From assembly GCF_000479005.1 (NCBI RefSeq), contig NZ_AWXC01000008.1, positions 124,001 through 188,000 of the forward strand: a DNA stretch of 64,000 nt, in the 5' to 3' direction. Shown in pieces: positions 52,705 through 61,049 of the stretch. Made by a program: the position numbers and the translations under genes. The notes under the pieces are model-generated. The model did no database searches and was not told the origin of the DNA. It saw only the letters and a list, made by a program, of their open reading frames with translations. This stretch comes from Prevotella sp. BV3P1 (lineage in GTDB: Bacteria > Bacteroidota > Bacteroidia > Bacteroidales > Bacteroidaceae). Position 1 is the first letter of the stretch. Each line of letters starts with the position of its first letter.

Positions 52705-54033
52705 TCACTCTTCTATTTGCTTGTTTTCCTCCTCCGTCAGTTCCTTATCCACTATCACCAGAGCCGATGTAATGAGAGTACAGATGCCCAAAAGGGTGGT
52801 GAGGATGAAAAAGCGACGATAGCCAAGGGCTTGCTGAAGCGAGCCGGACAGCATCATGGGAATCATGGAAGACACCGTGGCCAGCGACATGCACAGGGCG
52901 TAGGTGGACACTCGTTTCACCTCGCTGTTATACACGAGGTAATGCAGGTAGGCGCATGTGCCGAGGCCGCAGGCCACTTGGGTGATGAATGCGCAGCATG
53001 CTATCCAACCAATATTCGCGGGTAGAGCATAGCTGAGATAAATGTAGAAGAGTGGTGGAATGCATGTGGCAAACGTCATGATCGGTAGTACATTGCTGAA
53101 TCCAGCCTTCCGAAGAAACCAGATGCCCAGCATGCCACCGATGATGAGTCCGAAGACACTCACCGTTCCTTGTACATAGCCAAACTCTTGCGGCGACAGT
53201 GCCAGTCCGCCGCTGCTTCCTAAGTCGAGCATGAACTGAATGGAAACGGGCGTGAGCAACGTACAGGGCAGCAGAAACACACTCAGGAAGAGGATGCCTG
53301 GCCACGAACTCGGGGTTCGGATGAGGTCGGCACTGGTGTTGAGGCAGGCGTAGAACATGTCGGATACCCGTATCTTTCGCTCTCTGTCATCGGCACCCGA
53401 CTGCGGTATCATGAAGATGTGCCACAGCAAAACGACGGCAAGGAAACCGCTGAGGCAGTAACATGCCGTGCTCCATGAACTGCGTATGTTCCGAGTTATC
53501 ACCTCGAGGTTGCCGCCTATCATCACGATGATGCCCAACACCACCAGCATGGCCAGTAGGTAGAACGTCAGTTTGAAGAGACGAAGGGACGAAGTGCGGT
53601 GATGCTTGATGGCCTGTAGACTGAATTTGTCGATGGCGATGTCGTGAAAAACATGCGCAAAGGCCATCACCCCGAGGCACATGAGACTGCCTTCCAACCA
53701 CCACGTACCATTTAGGGCGTGTGCCATGCCAGCCATGGAGAGGACAATCAGAGCCTCAGAAAGCAGTATCCATAGACGGTTGCGATGGCCCGTCTGCACG
53801 AAGATGGACAGCACGGGACGCATGGCGACGGGCAACATCAACCAGGCAATGAAGAAAGTTGCCGCTCCGTTGTCGACTCCCATTCGCTTGAAAATCACGA
53901 GAGGAAAGATAAAAAGCATCACAAACGTGAGCCCCTTGAAGAGGTACAACGTTGGCATCCACTTCCAAGGAACCTTGACTTCGTGGTTGAGGTCCAAGGG
54001 TGAGTTGAATAGGTGATGGCTAATCATTTTCAT
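52705..54033 (-). CDS. MFS transporter, AmpG-like
   Basis: 442 residues with about twelve membrane helices (KWMPTLYLFKGLTFVMLFIF at the start). General layout resembles the transporter at 3096-4394 and AmpG-type permeases; AHVFHDIAIDKFSLQAIKHH near 126-145 corresponds to the region after helix 4. It lies downstream of the GT/DUF4922/SpoIID fusion gene on the same strand, separated by 232 bases with short inverted repeats and an 11-G tract. If the pair act together, a muropeptide or glycan fragment would be a sensible substrate, but this is inference. Confidence 0.75.
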   Translation of the reverse strand: MKMISHHLFNSPLDLNHEVKVPWKWMPTLYLFKGLTFVMLFIFPLVIFKRMGVDNGAATFFIAWLMLPVAMRPVLSIFVQTGHRNRLWILLSEALIVLSMAGMAHALNGTWWLEGSLMCLGVMAFAHVFHDIAIDKFSLQAIKHHRTSSLRLFKLTFYLLAMLVVLGIIVMIGGNLEVITRNIRSSWSTACYCLSGFLAVVLLWHIFMIPQSGADDRERKIRVSDMFYACLNTSADLIRTPSSWPGILFLSVFLLPCTLLTPVSIQFMLDLGSSGGLALSPQEFGYVQGTVSVFGLIIGGMLGIWFLRKAGFSNVLPIMTFATCIPPLFYIYLSYALPANIGWIACCAFITQVACGLGTCAYLHYLVYNSEVKRVSTYALCMSLATVSSMIPMMLSGSLQQALGYRRFFILTTLLGICTLITSALVIVDKELTEEENKQIEE

Positions 54034-54066
54034 CCCGAGTTGATTGGAGCTATTTGTATCTGGTAG

Positions 54067-54263
54067 TAGTTATTGGGAGTTATTGGGAGTTGATAGGAGT
54101 TAGCAGGAGTTATCGGACGTTACCTATATTATATAGGCTGATGCAGCGGGGGGGGGGGATAGTGATGTTTCCCTACTAAACAGATATTTGTCTGCTAACC
54201 CCAATTAACTCCCACTAACTCCTATTAACTCCGGATTACCTCCATTCACTCCCGTTTACTCCA
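54067..54263. repeat. Short purine repeats, 11-G tract and their inverted counterpart
   Basis: GGGAGTTATT, GGAGTTGATA and GGAGTTAGCA units at 54067-54115 are mirrored by AACTCCCACTAACTCCTATT units at 54200-54263 on the same strand. Between them lie the palindrome CCTATATTATATAGG (54123-54137) and a run of 11 G residues at 54148-54158. Confidence 0.85.
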
Positions 54264-54265
54264 TG

Positions 54266-57200
54266 TCATTCGTACAGTTTTTCGATGATGGCGTGGTGGT
54301 AATAGTGAGTCAAGATTTGATCGTAGCCATATCCATCTTCACCCATCACGGCGGCACCGATTTGACAAAGTCCAACGCCGTGACCCCATCCAGCTCCGGT
54401 GAGGACAAACCTTTGTGGTACGCCATCAACCACATCCTCCTTGTCAACCACGAAGGCTGAACTGTACAAGTGCGATTCTGACAGTGTTCTTCTTATCTCC
54501 AATTCCTTGCCGATGGTGAAGGTCAGCTCGCTGCCAACGATTTTTAGGCGGGATATACGTCCGCTCTTGCCTCGCTTCAGCGGCACCAAGTCCAGAATAT
54601 CGCCAAAGGTCATGTTCGTCTTCTGCTCGATGAGGGCTTTCAGTTCCGTTTGGGTGTAGCTCACTTTCCATCGATAGAAGTCGGCAGTCTCTTGGTCATA
54701 ATCGTTCAATACCTGCGAGAGAATCTTTTTGTCAGTGGTGTGACAGAAGGCTTCGGGCGCCGAGCGTATCCATTCTTCGGCATTCTTCTCCACCGTCAGG
54801 TCGAGGAGAGGCTCGGCTTTACCTTCCAGTTGTTGACGGTTGTCGCGTATGGCTTCCAGATAAGGTTTATGCTCATCTTCCCAGCAATATTCGTATTCTT
54901 CGCTGATGCCGCCACAACATTTGCTAAAGCGAGCGTCGCATATCTCGCCCTCCGACAGTAGAATCTGTCCTCGTGTGCGGCGGATGGCGGTGGCCACGTT
55001 GGGACTTGTCTCCTTCGTGACGCCCTGATATCGCTGACAGTGGTCGTCTGCGCACACGTCGAAGAGCGTGTGATCTTCTCGGTCGTACCACTTAATCAGC
55101 TCGTCATCTTTCCGAATGAACGAGAAGAAGCTGTTCGCCGACTCCTTCAGGTTACGGCGTTTCTCCATTTGAGCCAGCAGCCAGCTGCGTGAGATGACGG
55201 CATGTGCCTTCAGTAGTTCAAGCGAGGCCGTGGCGCTCATCTCGCTGGAGATGACACTCTCGAGGTAGGTTTCTACCGGTAGCTCGTTGATGGCGCATAT
55301 CTTTTCGCTGTCCACGATGAGGCGCAGCACGCCTGGGAAGGTCTGCGACTCTTTGCGTTCCCAGTGGAAGTTGATGCCGATGGTCACGTCGTCCAGTGTG
55401 AACGATGCGTCAGCTTGATGGGGCGTGAATGTCAACTCACGGTAGGTATTGCCGTTCCAACCGATGCCACCCTCGTGGAAGCGCACCGTTTGTTCGCCCG
55501 ACACCACCTCACCTTTGGCCAGATAAGGCTTGTTCAGCGTGAAGCGTATCTCCTCTGCACTGACGATTCCTACCGACACGCTGGGTTCTTGATGATTCTC
55601 AATGGTTGCGAAGGTGGGCTGTTTTGCGCTTGAGGCTTTCGCCAGGTGGTCTAACACCTGTTGCATGTCCTGCTGGGAGATGCTCATCTCGCACAGAATG
55701 TGTTCGAGTTGTCCGGTCGTGAGCCGTTCAAAGTCTTCTTTCCGAGGGGTGATAATCAGTCCGGCCATGTCTAAGGCACCGGGACTGATGAGCATTTGGT
55801 CTGCCCCCTCAGCGAAGTAGCAGTCGGGGCGGTGCTTCTTTCTGGGGAATACCACCGAAATGTAGTCGTCATCCTGTCGCCAAGCCACGATGTTCATCAT
55901 GGGTTCCGTGTCACCTTCGTGCAGGGGAAGGGCCCGATACAGTTCGCGGAAGAGCTTTTCACCTGCCTTGGCTGAGCGGCACTTGATGGCGAAGGCGTGG
56001 CACGGATATGCCTTCACCACAGTCAGCTGGTCGTCTTCACTCAGCGATATCACAGGCTCTAAGGAGTGTGAAAGCCTTTGCCATGCCTGCTGAAGAGGCA
56101 GGATGCCGCTGCTGCCGCCTTGGAAATGAGCGTGATCGGGGGCAGATGCACCACATCGAGGACCGTTGTAGAACACCATCAGCTCGGGAAAGTAATCCAA
56201 TAGCTTGTATATTTCCGCATAATGCGGGGCTATTTGTTGGGGTTCATGCCTCCGAAGTGGGATGGTGTAATGTTCGGGTAGGATGGGGAAAGGATTGATA
56301 AGAAGTTCAAAATCCTTGTCAATCGTCTTCGTCATCTGCACTTCCGGTCGGTTTTTCTCGCAGAGGAAGCAAGGGCGGGCGGCCAACGATTTGTGGTCAA
56401 TCTTGGCACCCGTTGACACCATTCGTGCTGGATTGAACTGAATAGTGAAGCTGTTGTCGCCCAAAAGCAGCTGTCGGGTTTCCACTTGTTTGAGTTCTCT
56501 GAACCGCTGATGGGCACTTTCCCAAACCTCCAGTTGGCGGTTGGTGAACCGGTGCAACTGGCTCTCCACTATGCTTTCACTCTTTCCGCTCACCATTTGG
56601 CGTCGTGCCTGAATCTCCAATGTGCGCAGTCGGTCTTTGTATTGGTTGTTCCTATTCTGTTTCTCCACGCTCAAGTCATGGTCGCTGTTGCCATTCCATC
56701 GCCGACAGAGATACAACTCTTCGAAGATACGCCCTATCTTGTATTTGCGTGAGAAGAGCAGTCCCAGCGCATAGTCTTCGCCATAGCTGGTGTTGGGTAC
56801 CTGTATCTGTCGCAGCAGGGGGGTGAAAAAGGCTCTGGGAGCTCCAAGTCCATTAATGCGAAGAGCATTGTTTGGACCATTCTCATCTGTCCATTCGCTA
56901 TGACTGATAAGGCCTGGTGGTATTGTTTGCAGATTAAAGTCGCATAGGCGGTAGCTGCCTATCATCATGGCGGCTCCTTGCTCATAGAAGGCGTTTATCA
57001 AGCGTTGCAGCGTTTGGGGCGACGAATAGAGGTCGTCGCTGTCCAACTGAACGGCAAATTGTCCGCAGCGTTCGTCGTTCACGGCCATGTTCCAGCAGCC
57101 GCCAATGCCCAGGTCGGTACGCTCGGGGATGAGATGAATCAGTCGTTGGTGGGTGTGAGTCAATTCCTCTACGATACGGGTGGTGTCATCTGTTGAATGG

Positions 57201-58060
57201 TTGTCTACCAATATTACGTTGAAAGGAAATGTCGTTTGTTGTGCGAATGCCGACTTGATAGCATCGGCAATTGTCTTTTCGCGGTTGAAAACAGGGATAA
57301 TTACCGAAGCTTCAAACTCGAAGTCCTGCTCTTCAAAATCAGGTCGGTTATATGCCGTGGTGTCTATCTTGGCACCCAAGGTGGTCAGGTGTGCCGTGGC
57401 TGCTCTTTCCATCTCCGTTTGTGCCTCCCGATTGTTCGGGTCCACATAGTCAAACTGCTTTTCTCCGCTCAGTCGGTTGTCTACCTGTTGCTCGGTATAA
57501 AGCATTTCGTCGAGGTGGAAGATGTTACCTTGCGTGCTGAGAAAGAGGCGCAGGTCGTAGAATCCGGCATACAAGTAATCGTCCCTGTCGGCTTGATCTG
57601 CGAATGCCTTGCAGGTTTCTGTCTTCAGCAACAGCAGCTGTCCGAAATCAAAATCATCTCGGATGCTCCCCTCCTGATAATCAATCACGGGGTGCGGCAG
57701 CCGCTTTCCGCCCACACTGATGTAGTGGTCGCTGTACACGCAGGTGGCATCAGCGTCGACCGCCACGCGCAGCCACCGGTCCATGGCATGAAATCCCAGC
57801 GTGAATGGTGTGGCCTTCCTGCTGAGCAGGATATAATCGGCAGTAGCCAATTGAGCCATTTTCCTCATCGTCTCGGATGACGTGAGGCGGTCAATGCGGA
57901 CTAAGGAACAGTCGTGAGGAACTTCGTTTTCCTTCGTGAACTGTTCCGAAACCATCAGATAAATTTGTCGTACACACTTGCTTTGTCGCAAGTCGTGAAG
58001 GGTGTTCTCCATCACGGCGATGTCGTCGCACGGTAGGAAGCAGTCTATTTTTTCTCTCAT
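54266..58060 (-). CDS. Fusion protein: two GT-A-like domains, DUF4922 (HIT-like) and SpoIID/LytB
   Basis: 1264 residues from MREKIDCFLPCDDIAVMENT. Domains: degenerate GT-A-like segment 1-200; GT2 domain about 247-470 with ASVIIPVFNREKTIADAIKS and the metal motif QLDSDDLY (340-343); DUF4922 about 555-800 with a CxxC at 564-567 and a HIT-type HAHFQGG at 643-649, as in GalT/Ap4A phosphorylase relatives; SpoIID domain about 905-1264 with LPVETYLESVISSEMSATAS (probable catalytic Glu940), CDARFSKCCGG and GAGWGHGVGLCQIGA. SpoIID proteins are lytic transglycosylases for denuded glycan strands. Neither a signal peptide nor a membrane helix is seen from this start, so the SpoIID part appears cytoplasmic. 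A longer frame opens at 58189 but lies upstream of the -7 box at 58151-58158. Confidence 0.85.
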   Translation of the reverse strand: MREKIDCFLPCDDIAVMENTLHDLRQSKCVRQIYLMVSEQFTKENEVPHDCSLVRIDRLTSSETMRKMAQLATADYILLSRKATPFTLGFHAMDRWLRVAVDADATCVYSDHYISVGGKRLPHPVIDYQEGSIRDDFDFGQLLLLKTETCKAFADQADRDDYLYAGFYDLRLFLSTQGNIFHLDEMLYTEQQVDNRLSGEKQFDYVDPNNREAQTEMERAATAHLTTLGAKIDTTAYNRPDFEEQDFEFEASVIIPVFNREKTIADAIKSAFAQQTTFPFNVILVDNHSTDDTTRIVEELTHTHQRLIHLIPERTDLGIGGCWNMAVNDERCGQFAVQLDSDDLYSSPQTLQRLINAFYEQGAAMMIGSYRLCDFNLQTIPPGLISHSEWTDENGPNNALRINGLGAPRAFFTPLLRQIQVPNTSYGEDYALGLLFSRKYKIGRIFEELYLCRRWNGNSDHDLSVEKQNRNNQYKDRLRTLEIQARRQMVSGKSESIVESQLHRFTNRQLEVWESAHQRFRELKQVETRQLLLGDNSFTIQFNPARMVSTGAKIDHKSLAARPCFLCEKNRPEVQMTKTIDKDFELLINPFPILPEHYTIPLRRHEPQQIAPHYAEIYKLLDYFPELMVFYNGPRCGASAPDHAHFQGGSSGILPLQQAWQRLSHSLEPVISLSEDDQLTVVKAYPCHAFAIKCRSAKAGEKLFRELYRALPLHEGDTEPMMNIVAWRQDDDYISVVFPRKKHRPDCYFAEGADQMLISPGALDMAGLIITPRKEDFERLTTGQLEHILCEMSISQQDMQQVLDHLAKASSAKQPTFATIENHQEPSVSVGIVSAEEIRFTLNKPYLAKGEVVSGEQTVRFHEGGIGWNGNTYRELTFTPHQADASFTLDDVTIGINFHWERKESQTFPGVLRLIVDSEKICAINELPVETYLESVISSEMSATASLELLKAHAVISRSWLLAQMEKRRNLKESANSFFSFIRKDDELIKWYDREDHTLFDVCADDHCQRYQGVTKETSPNVATAIRRTRGQILLSEGEICDARFSKCCGGISEEYEYCWEDEHKPYLEAIRDNRQQLEGKAEPLLDLTVEKNAEEWIRSAPEAFCHTTDKKILSQVLNDYDQETADFYRWKVSYTQTELKALIEQKTNMTFGDILDLVPLKRGKSGRISRLKIVGSELTFTIGKELEIRRTLSESHLYSSAFVVDKEDVVDGVPQRFVLTGAGWGHGVGLCQIGAAVMGEDGYGYDQILTHYYHHAIIEKLYE

Positions 58061-58150
58061 TATTTTGGTTTTTACATGAACGGATTTGGTTTCTGAGCGA
58101 GATAAGCTTGTGCTCTTGTTTGTAATTGTTGAGGCGCAGCCTGTTTTATG

Positions 58151-58158
58151 CAAAGATA
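58151..58158 (-). promoter_or_regulatory. -7 box of the DUF4922/SpoIID gene
   Basis: CAAAGATA reads TATCTTTG on the minus strand, 91 bases before the ATG at 58060. No exact TTTG lies at the -33 distance. Confidence 0.5.
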
Positions 58159-58431
58159 GTGCAAAAAGCCCACAAAAAGAAATGAACAACCTACTTTTTT
58201 ATCGTCCGCCTTTCTGACTATCAAAGAAGTGATAAGTTGGCGTCGAGAATATACCAATCATCATCGTGTTGGATGGTGAATAATCTTGACAAGCAACCCT
58301 TCCATATTTTGCGTTTTTGCCACCAGACGGTTAGTAAGGCGCAAATACGAAAAATATGAGCGATTTTGGGATGTTATTGACAATCAGGTTCTTATGTTTA
58401 TTTATTGCAGTTCGTCCTCCGCTTTTCACGC

Positions 58432-58620
58432 ACTTTTTCGACAAAAGCAAAGCTATTGGCATTCAATTCACATGCTTTTGTACCTCAATAGCATGCTTGT
58501 TGTGCGTCTATAAAAATGTTTTTTAGCCGATAAAATGCTCCTTTTGAAGTTGAAAACGATTTTTTCAGGCCTCTCAAATCGTTCTTTTGTGCCTGGTAAG
58601 CCTATTGATTTTTTCTAGAA
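58432..58620 (+). repeat. Dispersed 180-bp element, copy 3
   Basis: CAAAAGCAAAGCTAT from 58442, CACATGCTTTTGTAC, AGCATGCTTGTTGTGCGTCT and GCCTATTGATTTTTTCTAGA ending near 58619, 176 bases after the first motif. Spacing is the same as in copy 1. Confidence 0.65.
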
Positions 58621-58898
58621 TGTGCTTTTTTATGGGGCGATTTTGACCATAAATTTGATAAAAAATAAGGACAATTTGTAGGGTTGTGATATATCGCTTT
58701 CCACGCAAATAAAGGTTTCATTTGTAGGGTGGCATAATCATCCAACATCTGCCATCTTCGCTTTTTCATCTTTGGCAGAATTTATTCTTTGGCTGTTTAG
58801 TCACGCAAAATTCGCAGAAACAGCAGATTTTTTGCGTGAATCTGGGTTGTAATTTTCGTTTTTATATATTAGGTGTAGGATGTTCCAGGCTTTTTGTG

Positions 58899-58914
58899 TA
58901 CCTTTGCAAAGATA
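58899..58914. promoter_or_regulatory. Back-to-back -7 boxes upstream of rlmN
   Basis: TACCTTTG (58899-58906, plus strand) directly abuts CAAAGATA (58907-58914), which is TATCTTTG on the minus strand. The plus box would start the rlmN transcript with a leader of about 98 nt. The minus box faces 700 bases without a gene. Confidence 0.5.
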
Positions 58915-59010
58915 GTGCGAGCAGAAAGCAAAGCAAGTATTACTTACTTTGCAGCGGCGAAGCCTGTCTTCAGCAAAGTGCAGGTGGCGATTTAACAAAC
59001 AAGATCAAAA

Positions 59011-60042
59011 ATGGAAACTGGTAAGAAAAAGCTGTTGGGAATGACGCTGAGCGAACTCAAAGAGGTAGCTCAGACGTTGGGAATGCCTTCGTTCGCAGGC
59101 GGACAGATGGCTAAATGGCTCTACCAGCGGCAGGTGACGAGTATTGACGAGATGACGAACATCTCTAAGTCGAACCGTGAACGGCTGGCCAAAGAATATG
59201 AAATTGGCTGCATGGCGCACATCGATGCGCAGTATTCGAAAGACGGAACCATCAAATATCTGTTTCCAACCGCCTCGGGAAAGTTTGTCGAGACCGTGTT
59301 CATCCCCGATGACGACCGTGCCACCCTGTGCGTGTCCTGTCAGGTGGGATGCAAGATGAACTGCCTGTTCTGTCAGACTGGCAAGCAGGGCTTTGAAGGT
59401 AATCTGACCTATGCCGATATCCTCAACCAGGTGTACTCACTGCCCGAACGTGACAGGCTGACCAACATTGTGTTCATGGGTCAGGGTGAGCCGATGGATA
59501 ATTTGGACAATGTGCTGAGGGTAACGCAGGTGATGACCGCCGATTACGGCTATGCCTGGAGTCCCAAGCGCATCACTGTGAGCAGCGTGGGCGTGAAAGG
59601 CAAGCTCAAACGCTTTCTGGATGAGAGCGATTGCCATGTGGCCATCAGTCTGCATTCGGCCCTGACCGAGCAGCGCAGCATGCTGATGCCCGCTGAGAAA
59701 GGTATGCCCATCGAGCAGATTGTTGACCTATTGCGCGGCTACGACTTTGCTCACCAACGCCGGTTGTCGTTCGAATACATCGTCTTTGGCGGACTGAACG
59801 ACACGCCGATGCACGCCCGCAGAATCATCGACCTGCTGCATGGGCTGGACTGCCGCGTCAACTTGATACGCTTCCATCAGATTCCGAACGTGCCATTGAA
59901 AGGTGCCGACGAGCATCAGATGGAAAACTTTCGCAACTACCTCACGTCGCATGGTGTTTTCACCACCATCCGAGCCAGTCGTGGGCAGGACATCTTCGCA
60001 GCCTGTGGCCTGTTGAGTACGGCTAAAAAAGCTGGCGCATGA
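59011..60042 (+). CDS. rlmN: 23S rRNA (adenine2503-C2)/tRNA (adenine37-C2) methyltransferase
   Basis: 343 residues. Radical-SAM enzyme with the CxxxCxxC cluster motif in GCKMNCLFCQTGKQG at about 112-126. N-terminal accessory domain (TLSELKEVAQTLGMPSFAGG), VFMGQGEPMDNLDNVLRVTQ and SSVGVKGKLKRFLDES are typical, and the methyl-carrying cysteine is in the C-terminal FAACGLLSTA. Methylates A2503 of 23S rRNA and A37 of some tRNAs. The stop overlaps the start of the DUF4837 gene by 4 bases. Confidence 0.96.
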   Translation: METGKKKLLGMTLSELKEVAQTLGMPSFAGGQMAKWLYQRQVTSIDEMTNISKSNRERLAKEYEIGCMAHIDAQYSKDGTIKYLFPTASGKFVETVFIPDDDRATLCVSCQVGCKMNCLFCQTGKQGFEGNLTYADILNQVYSLPERDRLTNIVFMGQGEPMDNLDNVLRVTQVMTADYGYAWSPKRITVSSVGVKGKLKRFLDESDCHVAISLHSALTEQRSMLMPAEKGMPIEQIVDLLRGYDFAHQRRLSFEYIVFGGLNDTPMHARRIIDLLHGLDCRVNLIRFHQIPNVPLKGADEHQMENFRNYLTSHGVFTTIRASRGQDIFAACGLLSTAKKAGA

Positions 60043-60980
60043 GCAGGCTTAGTTGGGTAGTTGCCCTTGCTGCCATGCTGCTCTTGACAGCCTGTGGGCG
60101 GCAACAACGCCCGCTGCCCGCTGCCTTGGCGAACCCTTACGAGGTTTTGGTGGTTGGCGATGCCGACAGTTTGGTGAGCCACATGTTGTCGGTGCCGATG
60201 GCGTCACTGCCGCAACGCGAGCCGATGTTCGACGTTCGGCAGGTTGAGCCTGCTCGGTTCAAGAGAAAGTTGTTGCTGACGCGCAATGTCGTGGTGGTGA
60301 GGTGGAACCGAAAATGGCTTGGCAAGCCTTCGCTCCACATCGAACGTGACCGCCATGCGCATCCGCAATTGATGGTATATGTTGACGTGGGGTCGGCCAA
60401 CGAGCTGAAGCGATTCATCGCCACGAACCAACATCGAGTGAGGCAGCTGCTGGTGACCAACGAATATCTGTCGGCCATTCTCCAGCTCCAGCGAAAGCAT
60501 TCCGTGGGAAGCGGAAGGCTCATCGACTCGATGTTCCACTATACCGTGCTGCTGCCTGCGGATATGACCTACCACAAGGTGGGCAAAGACTTCCTCTGGG
60601 TGTCCAACAATGCGGCGCAGAGCATGCAGAACTTGTGTGTCTACACCCTAAGCGGAATGGATGACCAGTCAGCCGAACGCATGGACAGTGTGCTGAGAGC
60701 GAACATGAAAGGCGAGACCGACCGCATGTACTTGCGCACTGTGGCCCGCTCCATGACACAAGAAAACGTCAGATTCGGCGGACAGTCGTGCCGACTGCAG
60801 CGTGGACTGTGGGAGATGGTGGGCGACGCTATGGGCGGTCCGTTGGTGAGACGCGTCGTCAAAGACAGCGTAGCAGGTAAGTCACTGGTACTCGATGCCT
60901 TCGTCTATGCGCCCGAAATGGGTAAGCGCAACAAGATGCGTGAGATGGAAGCGGTACTGCTGACCGTGAAACGAAAATAA
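60039..60980 (+). CDS. DUF4837 lipoprotein
   Basis: 313 residues, lipobox AAMLLLTAC (Cys19). NPYEVLVVGDADSLVSHMLS, VVVVRWNRKWLGKPSLHIER and the C-terminal GKRNKMREMEAVLLTVK match the DUF4837 family of Bacteroidetes, whose function is unknown. It is translationally coupled to rlmN. The linkage to rlmN and pdxA is, as I recall, conserved in Bacteroidales, which suggests an envelope housekeeping role. Confidence 0.85.
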   Translation: MSRLSWVVALAAMLLLTACGRQQRPLPAALANPYEVLVVGDADSLVSHMLSVPMASLPQREPMFDVRQVEPARFKRKLLLTRNVVVVRWNRKWLGKPSLHIERDRHAHPQLMVYVDVGSANELKRFIATNQHRVRQLLVTNEYLSAILQLQRKHSVGSGRLIDSMFHYTVLLPADMTYHKVGKDFLWVSNNAAQSMQNLCVYTLSGMDDQSAERMDSVLRANMKGETDRMYLRTVARSMTQENVRFGGQSCRLQRGLWEMVGDAMGGPLVRRVVKDSVAGKSLVLDAFVYAPEMGKRNKMREMEAVLLTVKRK

Positions 60981-61049
60981 AGATAGGGGGAGCGAGGACA
61001 GGCCACAGCCGTCACTCATGACCTCCGTGACATATAAACAAATTCTCTT

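Larger units (their letters stand above)
58061..59010. other. 950-bp divergent intergenic region
   Basis: Holds the -7 box at 58151, copy 3 of the dispersed element (58432-58620), a ten-base inverted repeat (TCACGCAAAA at 58801-58810 with TTTTGCGTGA at 58830-58839) and opposed -7 boxes at 58899-58914. No protein gene is seen. Confidence 0.65.

Noticed and set aside
54266..58189. Longer start for the DUF4922/SpoIID protein with MFISFCGLFALSLHKTGC as a possible lipoprotein signal
   Set aside because: The segment lies upstream of a good -7 box (58151-58158) and lacks a proper lipobox; the N terminus MREKIDCFLPCDD fits better. Kept as a doubt because it would change the location of the SpoIID domain.
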